Shown here: positions 18,753-28,853 of the stretch, in pieces
Position numbering within the stretch: the stretch's first letter is position 1
How the letters are laid out: each line of letters begins with the position of its first letter
Program-made: the position numbers and the translations under genes
Assembly (NCBI GenBank): GCA_900770395.1
Contig: CAAGKM010000046.1
Location: 62,001-126,000 of the forward strand
Origin: an uncultured Prevotella sp.
GTDB lineage: Bacteria > Bacteroidota > Bacteroidia > Bacteroidales > Bacteroidaceae
Length of the DNA: 64,000 nucleotides
Direction of reading: 5' to 3'
Notes under the pieces: generated by a model
Databases searched by the model: none
Told to the model about the DNA's origin: nothing
What the model saw: only the letters and a program-made list of their open reading frames with translations

Positions 18753-19814
18753 TTAAGCCTTCTTAATGAAGTCAACAATCCACTCGCCAACCTCTTTTGT
18801 ACCATATTTGGCACCACCCTCAACCTGAATCTCAGGTGTGCGGACATTCTCATCGAGACTGGCATCAACAGCCTTGCGTACAAGTGCGCCCTCTTCCTTA
18901 AGGTCAAAATACTCGAAGAGCATTGCCACAGAGAGAATCTGTGCCAGAGGGTTGGCGATGTTCAAGCCCTTAGCCTGAGGCCATGAGCCGTGGATAGGCT
19001 CAAACACAGGAGTGCTCTCACCTGTAGAGGCAGAAGGCAGCAGTCCCATAGAACCGCTGATGCACGAGCCCTCATCGGTGAGAATATCGCCAAATGTGTT
19101 CTCAGTCACCATAACATCGAAGAATGTAGGCTCCTGAATCATGCGCATGGCGGCATTGTCAACATACATATAGTCGGTGGTCACCTCAGGATACTGTGGT
19201 GCCATCTCCTGAGCAATCTGACGCCACAGACGGCTTGATGCCAGCACATTAGCCTTGTCTACTACTGTGAGGTGCTTGTTGCGCTTCATCGCATACTCAA
19301 ATCCCACCTTCAGGATGCGCTCAATCTCCAGACGGCTATAGAAGTTGGTGTCGTAAGCCTTATCGTTGTCCTGATACTTCTCACCGAAATACATACCGCC
19401 AGTAAGCTCACGGATGCAGAGGAAGTCAGCACCCTCAACAAGCTCCTTGCGCAGAGGTGACTTGTGAAGCAGACACTTGAACGTCTGCACTGGACGTATG
19501 TTTGCAAACAATCCTAACTTCTTGCGCATTGCGAGAAGTCCCTGCTCCGGGCGAACTTTTGCTGTTGGGTTGTTGTCAAACTTAGGGTCACCTACAGCCG
19601 AGAAGAGCACTGCGTCGGCATTCTTACAAGCCTGATAGGTCTCCTCTGGGAACGGGTCGCCCACCTTGTCGATAGCGTCCGCACCGCAGACAGCATACTC
19701 ATACTTCACTGTGTGACCGAACTTCTCGCATACTGCGGTCATCACATCCACACCCTGCTTTGATATCTCCGGGCCAATTCCATCACCCGCCAATACTGCA
19801 ATTTTAAAATCCAT
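18753..19814 (-). CDS. leuB: 3-isopropylmalate dehydrogenase
   Basis: The 353-residue NAD-dependent enzyme performs the oxidative decarboxylation step of leucine synthesis. Visible motifs are [10 protein letters not shown] at the N terminus, [14 protein letters not shown] (substrate-binding Arg and Tyr), [15 protein letters not shown], the metal-binding region around YMYVDNAAM, and FEPIHGSWP. It closes the leu operon and follows the second synthase gene by seven bases. Confidence 0.95.
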   Translation of the reverse strand: MDFKIAVLAGDGIGPEISKQGVDVMTAVCEKFGHTVKYEYAVCGADAIDKVGDPFPEETYQACKNADAVLFSAVGDPKFDNNPTAKVRPEQGLLAMRKKLGLFANIRPVQTFKCLLHKSPLRKELVEGADFLCIRELTGGMYFGEKYQDNDKAYDTNFYSRLEIERILKVGFEYAMKRNKHLTVVDKANVLASSRLWRQIAQEMAPQYPEVTTDYMYVDNAAMRMIQEPTFFDVMVTENTFGDILTDEGSCISGSMGLLPSASTGESTPVFEPIHGSWPQAKGLNIANPLAQILSVAMLFEYFDLKEEGALVRKAVDASLDENVRTPEIQVEGGAKYGTKEVGEWIVDFIKKA

Positions 19815-19821
19815 TGTTATC

Positions 19822-21393
19822 TTATTTTTTAAAATTTTCTTCTATTATATTCAACATCTTCATTGTTGCCTTGATAGCAGCCTCAGTCTGGTCAGCATCA
19901 AGTCCACGTGTGCGAATCACACGGTTCTCCCAGTTCCACACGATAACGGTCTGCACCAATGCATCGGTACGCCCGCCTGGCGGAATACTCACAGTGTAAT
20001 TATCGAGCCACGGGAACTTTCTGCCAAGTTTCTCCTTATATATATGCCGCACGCAGCGCACAAAGGCATCATACTGACCGTCGCCCGTTGCCTGCTCCTC
20101 AAACACGCTATTGCCCACCTGCAGCTTCACGCTTGCCATTGGCTTCAGTCCGTAATTTGTAGTAACGAAGTAGCTGAGCAACTGCACCTTGTCATCGGGA
20201 ACATCATGCTTCAGCACATCACTCACGATGTAAGGCAGGTCTTCTTGCGACACTAATTCCTTTTTATCGCCAAGCTCGATGATGCGCTCAGTGACGCGGC
20301 GTGTCTGCTCAGGGCTGAGTTCCAAACCTAATTCCTCAAGGTTCTTCAAAATATTCGCCTTACCGCTGTTCTTGCCAAGCGCATACTCCCGCTTGCGACC
20401 AAAACGCTCCGGCACAAGGTCATTGTAATAAAGGTTGTTCTTATTGTCACCATCAGCATGCACGCCAGCCACCTGAGTGAACACATTCTCGCCCACGATA
20501 GGCATATTGGGAGCCACTGCGATGCCCGAATATCCCTCAACAAGATGGCTGATGTCCTTCAGTTTGTCCTCTACGATATTAGTCTTGGCATGGAACTGGT
20601 CCTTTAAAATCACCTGCACGCTCGACAACGGTGCGTTGCCGCAGCGCTCGCCCAGTCCGTTTACCGTGACGTGCAATCCTTTCGCTCCACTAAGCACCGC
20701 CGCTAATGAGTTGCTCACGGCAAGGTCGTAGTCGTTGTGGGCATGGAAGTCAAAATGACAGTCGGGATAACGCTTGCGCATCTTACGCAACAGCTCTATC
20801 ACCTGCAGCGGATTGAGCACTCCAAGCGTGTCGGGCAACATGAAACGCCGAATACAGGTGTCCTTCAGCGCGTCCATAATCTTATAGACATACTCCGGCG
20901 AGTCCTGCATTCCGTTGCTCCAGTCCTCAAGATAGAGGTTGACGATAAAACCCTTCGACTGGGCATAGTCCAGCACACTTTTGATGTCGGCAATATGCTC
21001 CTCACAGGTCTTCTTCAGCTGATGGGTGCAGTGGTTCTCGCTGCCCTTTGCCAGCAGGTTGATGACATGACCGCCGCATTCGGCAATCCAGTCCACCGAC
21101 TGACCGCCATCCACGAAGCCAAGCACCTCAACCCTGTCGAGCATACCAATCTGATGGGCATAGCGGGTAATCATCTTCACCGCCTCCTTCTCACCGTCAG
21201 ACACACGAGCCGACGCCACTTCCACACGGTCAACATTGACATCGCGCAGCAGCATGCGTGCAATCATGAGTTTCTCATGAGGCACAAACGACACGCCGTT
21301 GGTCTGCTCACCGTCGCGGAGCGTGGAGTCCATAATCTCTATGAACGGCTGAATGCCACGATAGGTGTTGTTTATTTGTTGCGCTGTTCCCAT
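19822..21393 (-). CDS. Second alpha-isopropylmalate-synthase-like enzyme (possibly citramalate synthase)
   Basis: A 523-residue Claisen-condensing enzyme of the LeuA/homocitrate/citramalate family. It has the catalytic [10 protein letters not shown] start, [16 protein letters not shown] (metal-ligand His pair) and [11 protein letters not shown], and a C-terminal LeuA-type allosteric domain ending in an [14 protein letters not shown] segment. The canonical leuA lies in the same operon, so this paralogue likely takes another acceptor. Pyruvate would give citramalate for isoleucine via leuBCD; the same operon supplies those enzymes. Substrate choice is inference. Its start overlaps the leuD end by 22 bases, indicating coupling. 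Confidence 0.85.
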   Translation of the reverse strand: MGTAQQINNTYRGIQPFIEIMDSTLRDGEQTNGVSFVPHEKLMIARMLLRDVNVDRVEVASARVSDGEKEAVKMITRYAHQIGMLDRVEVLGFVDGGQSVDWIAECGGHVINLLAKGSENHCTHQLKKTCEEHIADIKSVLDYAQSKGFIVNLYLEDWSNGMQDSPEYVYKIMDALKDTCIRRFMLPDTLGVLNPLQVIELLRKMRKRYPDCHFDFHAHNDYDLAVSNSLAAVLSGAKGLHVTVNGLGERCGNAPLSSVQVILKDQFHAKTNIVEDKLKDISHLVEGYSGIAVAPNMPIVGENVFTQVAGVHADGDNKNNLYYNDLVPERFGRKREYALGKNSGKANILKNLEELGLELSPEQTRRVTERIIELGDKKELVSQEDLPYIVSDVLKHDVPDDKVQLLSYFVTTNYGLKPMASVKLQVGNSVFEEQATGDGQYDAFVRCVRHIYKEKLGRKFPWLDNYTVSIPPGGRTDALVQTVIVWNWENRVIRTRGLDADQTEAAIKATMKMLNIIEENFKK

Positions 21394-21968
21394 CCTTCAA
21401 TCTTATCCTTGTTCTCCAGCAAGAAGTCGATATCATCAAGCGCGTTCATGAGACAATATTTTTTGTATCCGTTGATTTCAAACTTCTCGCTCTTGCCTGT
21501 AGCAGTGTTTGTGACAGTCTGGTTTGGCACGTCGACAATCACCTCCATCTTTGGATTCTGCTTTATGCTGTCAAACAGCTCGCTGAGAAACTCTGGTGTC
21601 ACCACCACTGGCAACACAAAGTTGTTAAGCTCATTGTTCTTGTGGATGTCGGCGAAGAAACTTGATATCACCACACGGAATCCGTAGCCGGCAATAGCCC
21701 ATGCAGCATGCTCACGGCTTGAGCCGCTTCCGAAGTTCTTGCCGGCAACGAGAATCTCGCCGCTGTATGTAGGGTCGTTGAGTACAAAGTTCTTGTTCAG
21801 CGAGCCGTCGGGATTGTAACGCCAGTCACGGAACAGGTTATCACCGAAAAATTTCTCTTCTTTGGTTGTTGCCTTGAGGAAGCGGGCAGGGATAATCTGG
21901 TCGGTGTCGACGTTCTCCAAAGGCAATGGCACACAGGTGCTCTTTATTATGTTGAATTTCTGCTTCAT
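21372..21968 (-). CDS. leuD: 3-isopropylmalate dehydratase small subunit
   Basis: The 198-residue subunit carries the swivel domain that closes over the LeuC active site. Family signatures are LPLENVDTDQIIPARFLK near the N terminus and GKNFGSGSSREHAAWAI in the middle. Length is normal. It lies between leuC and the second synthase gene; the 164-base gap to leuC is filled by a palindromic repeat. Confidence 0.95.
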   Translation of the reverse strand: MKQKFNIIKSTCVPLPLENVDTDQIIPARFLKATTKEEKFFGDNLFRDWRYNPDGSLNKNFVLNDPTYSGEILVAGKNFGSGSSREHAAWAIAGYGFRVVISSFFADIHKNNELNNFVLPVVVTPEFLSELFDSIKQNPKMEVIVDVPNQTVTNTATGKSEKFEINGYKKYCLMNALDDIDFLLENKDKIEGWEQRNK

Positions 21969-21974
21969 TGTTGT

Positions 21975-22130
21975 TATTTATTTTTAAGGAAGTTAAAGGG
22001 AGTAAAAAGGAGTTATCGCTCCCTTTGGTTGCTGGAAGTTAAAGGACATGTGTTTCAGCCGTAATATCTACCTCAATACTTTTGTCCCCTAACTCCTTCT
22101 AACTTCTCTTAACTTCTCCTAACTCCTATT
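21975..22130. repeat. Palindromic intergenic repeat between leuC and leuD
   Basis: The 156 bases between leuD and leuC are built from AAGTTAAAGG/CCTTTAACTT-type blocks at both ends. A left arm GTTATCGCTCCCTTTGGT stands next to a central part (CAGCCGTAATATCTACCTC). The same central part and the inverted form of the same arm occur at 60305-60475. It resembles a small non-autonomous palindromic element. No ORF is inside. Confidence 0.65.
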
Positions 22131-22132
22131 TC

Positions 22133-23527
22133 TTACATCATCTCTCTCGGGTCGGTGATTACTCCAGTCACTGCTGCGGCTGCCGCAACCAACGGTGATG
22201 CCAGCACAGTGCGGGCTCCTGGTCCCTGACGGCCCTCAAAGTTACGGTTGCTGGTTGACACGCTGAGCTTGCCTGCAGGAATCTTGTCGTCGTTCATTGC
22301 AAGACATGCCGAGCAGCCTGGCTGACGGATTTCAAAGCCAGCCTCCTCGAGCACCTTGTCGAGACCTTCCTCACGAATCTGCGCGTCCACCATCCATGAG
22401 CCCGGCACAAGCCAAGCCACCACATCGTCGGCTTTCTTCTTGCCCCTCACAATGCTTGCGAATGCACGGAAGTCCTCAATACGGCCGTTGGTGCAGGCGC
22501 CGAGGAACACATAGTCAACCTTCTTGCCCAGCATCTTCTCTCCGGGATTGAAGCCCATGTAGCCGAGCGACTTGAGATAGCTTGCGCGTCCTGCCTCGTC
22601 GATGGTCTCAACGGCAGGGATAGTCTCTGTTATGCCGATACCCATACCAGGGTTAGTACCGTAGGTTACACGTGGCTCAATATCGGCGGCATTGTATGTC
22701 AGCTCCTTGTCGAACACGGCATCGTCGCCGCTCTTCAAGGTCTTCCAATATTCCACAGCCTTATCCCAATCCTCGCCCTTCGGCGCATACTCACGGCCTT
22801 TGATATATTTAAATGTCTTCTCGTCGGGGGCAACGAAGCCTCCACGGGCACCCATCTCAATCGAGAGGTTGCACAGTGTGAGGCGGCCCTCCATTGAGAG
22901 GTCTCTCACCACGCTGCCACTATACTCCACGAAATATCCCGTGGCACCGCTTGTGGTGAGCTGCGCCATGAGATAAAGAGCCACGTCCTTGGCTGTCACA
23001 CCCTTTTGCAGTGTTCCCTCAATGTTGATACGCATCGACTTGGGCTTGCTCTGCAGAATGCACTGCGAAGCCATTACCATCTCCACCTCAGAAGTGCCGA
23101 TACCGAAGGCAACAGCACCCATTGCACCGTGAGTAGAAGTATGTGAGTCACCACATACGATGGTCATGCCCGGCAGTGAAAGTCCACGCTCCGGACCCAC
23201 CACATGGATGATACCGTTTTTCTGGTTCATCATGCCAAAGTGGTTGAGCCCGAAGTCGGCTGCGTTCTTTGCCAGTGTGTCCACCTGTGTCTTTGACACA
23301 GGGTCTTCTATCGGCTTGTCCTGATCATGTGTTGGAGTGTTATGGTCGGGCATACAGAAAATCTGCTCCGGACGGAAACACTTGATACCTCTTGCCCTCA
23401 TTCCGGCAAACGCCTGTGGCGATGTCACCTCGTGGCAGTAGAGTCTGTCTATATACAGCTGTGTGGGACCGTCGTCAACAACCTGCACCACATGCTTATC
23501 CCAAATCTTGTCGAATAATGTATTCAT
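22133..23527 (-). CDS. leuC: 3-isopropylmalate dehydratase large subunit
   Basis: The 464-residue aconitase-fold subunit binds the [4Fe-4S] cluster. The cluster ligands lie in GACTNGR (about residue 345) and in [10 protein letters not shown] (about residue 405). [21 protein letters not shown] matches the substrate pocket. With leuD it isomerises 2- to 3-isopropylmalate, and probably also citramalate if the neighbouring synthase makes it. Confidence 0.96.
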   Translation of the reverse strand: MNTLFDKIWDKHVVQVVDDGPTQLYIDRLYCHEVTSPQAFAGMRARGIKCFRPEQIFCMPDHNTPTHDQDKPIEDPVSKTQVDTLAKNAADFGLNHFGMMNQKNGIIHVVGPERGLSLPGMTIVCGDSHTSTHGAMGAVAFGIGTSEVEMVMASQCILQSKPKSMRINIEGTLQKGVTAKDVALYLMAQLTTSGATGYFVEYSGSVVRDLSMEGRLTLCNLSIEMGARGGFVAPDEKTFKYIKGREYAPKGEDWDKAVEYWKTLKSGDDAVFDKELTYNAADIEPRVTYGTNPGMGIGITETIPAVETIDEAGRASYLKSLGYMGFNPGEKMLGKKVDYVFLGACTNGRIEDFRAFASIVRGKKKADDVVAWLVPGSWMVDAQIREEGLDKVLEEAGFEIRQPGCSACLAMNDDKIPAGKLSVSTSNRNFEGRQGPGARTVLASPLVAAAAAVTGVITDPREMM

Positions 23528-23607
23528 TGTCGTTACTTTTTTTTAAAGAAGTAAGAAGGAGTTAGGGTCTATCTTCTTTTATCTCCATTTTACTCCATTT
23601 TCAATAT

Positions 23608-25104
23608 TTATTTCTTAAACTTGTTGATACAGTCGATGTATGCCTCAACGCTGGCGGTCACAATGTCGGTGTTGGCACCGAAACCGTAGTACACGCTGCC
23701 GTCATATTCCACCTGCATGTGCACCTTACCCACATCGTCGGAGCCTTTGCTTATAGCCTGGATGGTGAACTCCTTAAGAGTCATCTGACGCTTGATGATG
23801 TTCTTCAGCGCCTTGATTGCCGCATCCACAGGACCGTTGCCCGATGCCGAAGCCTCGAACTTCTCGCCGGCAAGGTCAAGCCCTATGCACGCCACGCTCT
23901 TCACGCCCATGCCCGTGGTCACCTGCAGATAGTCGAGCTTGATGCTGCGGCTCATTGCGCGCTCCATGCCAGCAAGCATCAGAATGTCGTCGTCGTGCAC
24001 CTCTTTCTTGCGGTCGGCAAGTTTCAGGAACTCCTGATAAGTGTTGTCGAGCTTCTCGCCGTCCATCTCAATGCCCAGCACGCTCAGACGATGCTTCAGC
24101 GCGGCACGTCCGCTACGGGCTGTCAGTACTATAGAGTTATCATCGATACCCACATCCTTCGGGTCCATAATCTCATAGGTCTGAACGTTTTTCAGCACAC
24201 CGTCCTGGTGTATGCCGCTTGAGTGGGCGAAGGCGTTGCGTCCCACAATAGCCTTATTGGGCTGCACAGGCATGTTCATCAGCGATGAAATCATGCGGCT
24301 TGTGGGGTAAATCTTCTGGGTGTTTATGTTGGTCTCGATTCCCAGCGTCTTGTGGCACTTCAGAATCATCGCAATCTCCTCCTCGCTGGTGTTTCCCGCA
24401 CGCTCGCCGATACCGTTGATGGTCACCTCCACCTGACGGGCTCCGTTGATGACACCTGCCATGGTGTTGGCGGTCGCCATTCCTAAGTCGTTGTGGCAGT
24501 GGGTTGAGATTATCGCCTTGTCGATGCCGTCCACATGGTCCATCAGATACTTTATCTTTGCGCCATACTCCTGAGGCAGGCAATACCCCGTGGTGTCGGG
24601 GATGTTCACCACCGTGGCACCAGCCTTGATGACAGCCTCCACCACACGGGCAAGATACTCGTTGTCGGTACGGCCTGCATCCTCAGCATAGAACTCCACG
24701 TCCTCAACATACTTCTTTGCATACTTCACCGCAGCCACGGCACGCTCGATAATCTCCTCACGGTTTGAGTTGAACTTATACTTAATATGTGAGTCGCTCG
24801 TGCCTATTCCCGTGTGAATACGCTTGCGCTTGGCATACTTTAGGGCATCGGCAGCCACGTCGATGTCTTTCTCCACGGCACGTGTCAGGGCACAGATGGT
24901 GGGCCATGTCACGGCTTTTGAAATCTCGATAACCGAATTGAAGTCACCCGGGCTGGATATTGGAAATCCCGCCTCAATCACATCCACTCCAAGCTGCTCC
25001 AGCTGCTTTGCCACCTGTATTTTCTCAACAGTGTTCAACTGGCAGCCCGGCACCTGCTCACCGTCACGCAGTGTGGTGTCAAAAATATATAATCTGTCTG
25101 TCAT
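23608..25104 (-). CDS. leuA: 2-isopropylmalate synthase
   Basis: The 498-residue enzyme commits 2-oxoisovalerate to leucine. It has the [13 protein letters not shown] start, [18 protein letters not shown] with the metal-binding His pair, [13 protein letters not shown], the [10 protein letters not shown] helix, and a C-terminal regulatory domain (residues ~370-498) for leucine feedback. It is the first gene of the operon and has a consensus promoter. Confidence 0.95.
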   Translation of the reverse strand: MTDRLYIFDTTLRDGEQVPGCQLNTVEKIQVAKQLEQLGVDVIEAGFPISSPGDFNSVIEISKAVTWPTICALTRAVEKDIDVAADALKYAKRKRIHTGIGTSDSHIKYKFNSNREEIIERAVAAVKYAKKYVEDVEFYAEDAGRTDNEYLARVVEAVIKAGATVVNIPDTTGYCLPQEYGAKIKYLMDHVDGIDKAIISTHCHNDLGMATANTMAGVINGARQVEVTINGIGERAGNTSEEEIAMILKCHKTLGIETNINTQKIYPTSRMISSLMNMPVQPNKAIVGRNAFAHSSGIHQDGVLKNVQTYEIMDPKDVGIDDNSIVLTARSGRAALKHRLSVLGIEMDGEKLDNTYQEFLKLADRKKEVHDDDILMLAGMERAMSRSIKLDYLQVTTGMGVKSVACIGLDLAGEKFEASASGNGPVDAAIKALKNIIKRQMTLKEFTIQAISKGSDDVGKVHMQVEYDGSVYYGFGANTDIVTASVEAYIDCINKFKK

Positions 25105-25142
25105 AATCGTTATTTAACCTTTTTACCTTAATAAACAGGTTG

Positions 25143-25174
25143 CAAAATTACAACTTTTTCGTGTAATACGCAAA
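25143..25174 (-). promoter_or_regulatory. Promoter of the leu operon
   Basis: On the minus strand TTTG (25174-25171) and TAATTTTG (25150-25143) are separated by 20 bases, 38 bases before the leuA start. No leader-peptide or T-box-like leader fits in this short space. Confidence 0.7.
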
Positions 25175-25217
25175 TAATTTATAACTTTTCTATTCTTTTT
25201 TCTTATAATCCGTAAAA

Positions 25218-26132
25218 TTAGCGCAGTCTCAGCTGGTCACCAACCCTCAACTCATCGTAAGGACTCATGCCGTTCAATTTGTAAAGGCTCTTCAGCCTGA
25301 TGCCGTATGTCTGCGCAATGGAATACATCGACTCACCTGCACGCACATAGTGCAGCCTGCCCTTGTATTCCTTAGCTGCCTTCTTCTGCTTCTTCATCAG
25401 ATAGAGCGGCTCGCCCGCCTCAAGACGGTCACGGCGGTCGCGCTCGTTATAGCTTGCCAGTTTTCGCGCAGACATTCCCATCTCCCTGGCAATCGACTCG
25501 AAAGTGTCCCTCGCGCGTACCTTTATATAATAGTTCTTGTTGTAAGCATAGATTTTATGCTGTAGTCCTGATGACACTGTGCTGCGGTCGTGGCGCACCA
25601 TAAACTTGTCATATCCCTTTGCCGTGTCATACTGGTAGAGTTTGTATAACTGGATGATACCTATCAGCTGGTCGGCATACTTGGGATTGGTGGCATAGCC
25701 TGCCGCTTTCAGCCCCCGTGCCCACCCCTTATAGTCAGTAATCCTAAGGCTGAACAGGCTGCGGTAACGCTGTCCGCTGCGCAGAAAGCGTGAGTGGTCC
25801 TCAAAACTGTCGTATGCCGAGGGATAACGGCGGAAACACTCGTTGCGCTCGTCATCATCCTCATAGATAGAAGCCCCGCCCCATCCGTGGCACTTTATGC
25901 CAAAATGGTTGTTGCCCTTCACGGCAAGACGGCTCCTGCCGGCGCCGCTCTCAAGCAGTCCCTGCGCCAAGGTGATGCTCGCCGGTATGCCGTGCGCCTT
26001 CATCTGCTCAATGGCAAGGTCCTTATATTGGTCGATATATTGCTGGTATGCGGAGTTCCACTTCATCTGCGCATTTACGGATAATGCGCACACAAAGCCG
26101 AGAACCACGGTGAATATTCTTTTTATCATCAT
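25218..26132 (-). CDS. Secreted glucosaminidase (GH73-like) with two LysM domains
   Basis: The 304-residue protein has a signal peptide (MMIKRIFTVVLGFVCALSVNAQ). The GH73-like muramidase/glucosaminidase domain follows (SITLAQGLLESGAGRSRLA with the catalytic Glu, GNNHFGIKCHGW, YKGWARGLKAAGYATNPKYA). Two C-terminal LysM modules follow (about residues 205-250 and 258-304: VRARDTFESIAREMG, VRAGESMYSIAQTYGIRL). It should cut peptidoglycan glycan strands in the periplasm, with LysM holding it on the wall. Length and order match Bacteroidales homologues. Confidence 0.9.
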   Translation of the reverse strand: MMIKRIFTVVLGFVCALSVNAQMKWNSAYQQYIDQYKDLAIEQMKAHGIPASITLAQGLLESGAGRSRLAVKGNNHFGIKCHGWGGASIYEDDDERNECFRRYPSAYDSFEDHSRFLRSGQRYRSLFSLRITDYKGWARGLKAAGYATNPKYADQLIGIIQLYKLYQYDTAKGYDKFMVRHDRSTVSSGLQHKIYAYNKNYYIKVRARDTFESIAREMGMSARKLASYNERDRRDRLEAGEPLYLMKKQKKAAKEYKGRLHYVRAGESMYSIAQTYGIRLKSLYKLNGMSPYDELRVGDQLRLR

Positions 26133-26193
26133 TAATTTTATAAATTAAATTGCAAAAATACTACAAAAATTTGACACTGTCGAAGATTTTTAT

Positions 26194-26201
26194 TATTTTT
26201 G
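26194..26201 (+). promoter_or_regulatory. -7 element of the cdd promoter
   Basis: TATTTTTG followed by C matches TAnnTTTG, 18 bases before the chosen start at 26220. This is why the further-upstream in-frame start at 26199 was rejected. Confidence 0.6.
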
Positions 26202-26219
26202 CAAAAAATTAATATACTG

Positions 26220-26693
26220 ATGAAAGAAATTACATTAACCTCACACATTACAGAGCATACAGCCGATGAGCTGACCGCTCAGGAGCAGGCTCTCATTGAC
26301 GCCGCCAGCAAAGCCACCTACCGCTCCTACTCACCCTACAGCAAGTTCTCAGTGGGCGCCGCCCTGCTGCTTGCCGACGGCACCGTCATCACAGGCTGCA
26401 ATCAGGAGAATGCGGCATTCAGCGTCACCGTCTGCGCCGAGCGCAGCGCACTCTTCGCAGCAGGCGCACAGCACCCCGGCACAGCGCCCGTGGCAATAGC
26501 CATATCCGCCCGCAACTCTTCGGGCAACTTCCCCGACGCTCCCATCTCGCCATGCGGAGTGTGCCGCCAGGCAATGATTGAGACGGAGACACGCTACAAC
26601 CGTGAGCTCACCATCCTGCTTGTCGGCAAGAGGAGCATCTACAAAATAAAGGGCATAAGAAACCTTATGCCCCTGTCGTTCAGCGACTTTTAA
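26220..26693 (+). CDS. cdd: Cytidine deaminase
   Basis: The 157-residue zinc enzyme turns cytidine and deoxycytidine into the uridine forms for pyrimidine salvage. It has NQENAAF (residues 61-67), the zinc and proton-shuttle motif CAE (72-74) and PCGVCRQ (111-117) supplying the other zinc cysteines. The start is set by the promoter; an upstream in-frame codon at 26199 overlaps the promoter element. The last codons contain a perfect hairpin (GGGCATAAG/CTTATGCCC). Confidence 0.93.
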   Translation: MKEITLTSHITEHTADELTAQEQALIDAASKATYRSYSPYSKFSVGAALLLADGTVITGCNQENAAFSVTVCAERSALFAAGAQHPGTAPVAIAISARNSSGNFPDAPISPCGVCRQAMIETETRYNRELTILLVGKRSIYKIKGIRNLMPLSFSDF

Positions 26694-26735
26694 TGCCGCC
26701 TACGTTATTTCCACATTATCCCGGCTGCCGCGCGG

Positions 26736-27668
26736 TTATTTTGCGTTGAGGAAACGCTCAGCCTCCATTGCAGCCTTGCATCCGCTTGCGGCGGCTACGA
26801 TAGCCTGACGGTAGTGAGGGTCAGCGCAGTCGCCTGCCGCAAACACTCCAGGCACATTGGTGCACGGGCTGTCACCCTTCACCTTGATATATCCCTCGGC
26901 GTCGCGCTCAAGCCAGTCGGCAAACACCTCTGTGTTCGGGTGATGGCCTATGGCAAGGAAGAAGCCGTCGATGGCTATGTCCACCTTCTCCTCGTCGGGC
27001 TCACCCTTGCGCCTCACGAGATGAGCGCCCTCCACGCCGTCCTCACCGAAGAGCCCGAGTGTGTTGTGCTCAAAGAGCACCTCGATGTTCTCTGTGTCAA
27101 ACACACGCTTCTGCATCACGTCGCTGGCACGCAGATAAGGCTTGCGCACAATCATATACACTTTCTTGGCAAGTCCAGCCAGATAGACGGCCTCCTCGCA
27201 GGCTGTATCGCCGCCGCCCACCACTGCGACAACCTTCTTGCGGTAGAAGAACCCGTCGCAGGTGGCACATGCCGACACTCCCATTCCCTTATACTTCTCC
27301 TCATCGCTGATGCCGAGATATTTTGCCGATGCGCCTGTGGCTATTATCACCGTGTCGGCCTCCATCTCCGTGCTGTCATCAACGGTGACCTTATATGGCT
27401 GTGCCGAGAAGTCAACTTTTGTTATGATGCCGTCGCGGATATCAGCGCCAAAACGCTCCGCCTGCCGGCGCAGGTCAGCCATCATCTGATTGCCGTCCAC
27501 ACCCTCGGGATAGCCGGGGAAGTTCTCCACCTCAGTGGTCTGTGTGAGCTGACCTCCCGTCTGCAGTCCGCAGTATTGCACTGGCGCGAGATTTGCTCTC
27601 GACGCATATATTGCAGCCGTATATCCCGCAGGACCGCTGCCAATGATCAAACATTTTACGTGTTCCAT
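26736..27668 (-). CDS. trxB: Thioredoxin-disulfide reductase
   Basis: The 310-residue FAD/NADPH enzyme reduces thioredoxin. The N-terminal FAD-binding motif is IIGSGPAGYTAA, the redox-active pair is CATC (Cys134, Cys137), the NADPH motif is VVGGGDTACEEA, and AAGDCADPHYRQ lies near the C terminus. It is six bases upstream of no other gene but directly downstream of the peroxidase gene (six-base gap), forming a small antioxidant operon. Confidence 0.96.
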   Translation of the reverse strand: MEHVKCLIIGSGPAGYTAAIYASRANLAPVQYCGLQTGGQLTQTTEVENFPGYPEGVDGNQMMADLRRQAERFGADIRDGIITKVDFSAQPYKVTVDDSTEMEADTVIIATGASAKYLGISDEEKYKGMGVSACATCDGFFYRKKVVAVVGGGDTACEEAVYLAGLAKKVYMIVRKPYLRASDVMQKRVFDTENIEVLFEHNTLGLFGEDGVEGAHLVRRKGEPDEEKVDIAIDGFFLAIGHHPNTEVFADWLERDAEGYIKVKGDSPCTNVPGVFAAGDCADPHYRQAIVAAASGCKAAMEAERFLNAK

Positions 27669-27674
27669 ATTCTT

Positions 27675-28226
27675 TTACTTCAGCAGTTCTTCAATCTGTC
27701 TCTCTATATTCTCAAGACTCTCGGTGGGCTCAAAGCGTGCCACCACAAGCCCCATCTTGTTTACAAGGAACTTGGTGAAATTCCACTTTATGTCCGGCTT
27801 GGCGGCATAGTCCGCATCCTCTTTCGACAAGATGTCAACAAGCGCCGGAGCAATGGGATGCTCCATCTGAAATCCCGCAAAGCCGCGCTGCTCCTGAAGA
27901 TATTTAAACAGAGGCTCGGCATCAGGACCGTTGACCTTCACCTTCTTAAACCGCGGAAACTCCGTGCCGTAGTTCAGCTTGCAGAACTGGTGCACAGCCT
28001 CGTCGGTGCCCGGAGCCTGCTGCCCGAACTGGTTACAGGGAAAATCGAGCACCTCGAATCCCTGAGAATGATACTTCTCATAAATTTTCTCCAACTCCTC
28101 ATACTGTGGTGTGAAGCCACACTGGGTGGCAGTGTTGACAATCAGCAACACCTCGCCGGCGTATGCGCGCAGCGCCACATCCTTACCCTTGCGGTCCTTT
28201 ACAGTGAAGTCAAAAACTGTTTTCAT
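27675..28226 (-). CDS. Glutathione-peroxidase-family thiol peroxidase (Cys type)
   Basis: The 183-residue protein carries the GPx motifs NTATQCGFT (peroxidatic Cys36, cysteine not selenocysteine), LDFPCNQFG (Cys64) and WNFTKF with the catalytic Trp. Bacterial Cys-type enzymes generally use thioredoxin rather than glutathione, and the co-transcribed trxB supports that. It is the first gene of the pair. Confidence 0.93.
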   Translation of the reverse strand: MKTVFDFTVKDRKGKDVALRAYAGEVLLIVNTATQCGFTPQYEELEKIYEKYHSQGFEVLDFPCNQFGQQAPGTDEAVHQFCKLNYGTEFPRFKKVKVNGPDAEPLFKYLQEQRGFAGFQMEHPIAPALVDILSKEDADYAAKPDIKWNFTKFLVNKMGLVVARFEPTESLENIERQIEELLK

Positions 28227-28281
28227 CGTTTCTATAATCGTTTTTACTTTTATGTTTTTTCATTCATTTGTTTTCAGGGCG

Positions 28282-28289
28282 CAAATATA
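28282..28289 (-). promoter_or_regulatory. -7 element of the gpx-trxB promoter
   Basis: The minus strand reads TATATTTG followed by C, 56 bases before the start codon. Confidence 0.55.
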
Positions 28290-28346
28290 GTCATTTTTTT
28301 CTGTCCCCACAAATGTTTTAATCTTTTTTTGATATTTAGGGCAATA

Positions 28347-28395
28347 AAAAGAGCGCACCACAAGGCATATGCAACTACCTTCGGTACGCTCTTTT
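28347..28395. terminator. Hairpin terminator between rpmE2 and gpx
   Basis: AAAAGAGCGCACC (28347-28359) pairs with GGTACGCTCTTTT (28383-28395) with one mismatch. A- and T-runs at the ends let it act on the rpmE2 transcript (minus strand). It lies in the 225-base gap between the two genes. Confidence 0.7.
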
Positions 28396-28451
28396 CCGTT
28401 TTTGCAAGAAGCAAAAAAACTGCGGATTAAATATCTTTCGAGATTTTCCCC

Positions 28452-28706
28452 TTATTTCTTTGCTGCCTTACCGTAGCGGCTCATGAACTTGTCAACACGG
28501 CCGGCTGTGTCAACCAGCTTGCTCTTACCTGTGTAGAAGGGGTGAGAGGTGTTTGAGATTTCAATCTTTACCACTGGGTAAGTTTCGCCTTCAAATTCCA
28601 CTGTGTCGTTTGTCTTTGCTGTAGAACGTGAGAGGAACATATCGCCGTTGGACATATCCTTGAATACGACGGGGCGATAGTTTTCGGGATGAATACCTTG
28701 TTTCAT
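28452..28706 (-). CDS. rpmE2: Ribosomal protein L31, type B (zinc-free)
   Basis: The 84-residue protein begins [20 protein letters not shown] and contains [22 protein letters not shown], the L31 signature. It has none of the CxxC zinc ligands of the A type, so it is the longer B form. It is monocistronic, with a promoter upstream and a hairpin terminator downstream. Confidence 0.95.
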   Translation of the reverse strand: MKQGIHPENYRPVVFKDMSNGDMFLSRSTAKTNDTVEFEGETYPVVKIEISNTSHPFYTGKSKLVDTAGRVDKFMSRYGKAAKK

Positions 28707-28780
28707 TTTTACTAAAAATACTTTGTTTAATTATTAATAATTATTTGCCTTAGGGACGCATACGCACCCATTTCAGCGTG

Positions 28781-28788
28781 CAAAGGTA
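28781..28788 (-). promoter_or_regulatory. -7 element of the rpmE2 promoter
   Basis: The minus strand reads TACCTTTG followed by C, 74 bases before the start codon. Confidence 0.6.
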
Positions 28789-28853
28789 GTCATTTTATTT
28801 CAAATAATCCCAACTTTCCAGAGTTTTCACGCTCTATTTAACATTTTTTGGTT

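Noticed and set aside
20737..21687. A 316-codon plus-strand frame opposite leuD and the second synthase
   Set aside because: It is a reverse-strand shadow of two clear enzymes and has no promoter or family match.
21975..22130. Insertion sequence in the leu operon
   Set aside because: At 156 bases there is no transposase and no room for one; only a small palindromic element can be supported.
25105..25217. Possible leucine leader peptide or T-box upstream of leuA
   Set aside because: The promoter sits only 38 bases before leuA, leaving no room for an attenuator.
26651..26672. Perfect hairpin GGGCATAAG/CTTATGCCC as terminator of cdd
   Set aside because: It lies inside the coding sequence, more than 20 bases before the stop, and has no T-run. 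It may contribute to mRNA stability but is not supported as a terminator.
26814..28430. A 538-codon open frame antisense to trxB and gpx
   Set aside because: Its product is low in recognisable pattern and rich in Leu/His/Val from reverse reading of biased codons. The minus-strand genes are unmistakable.
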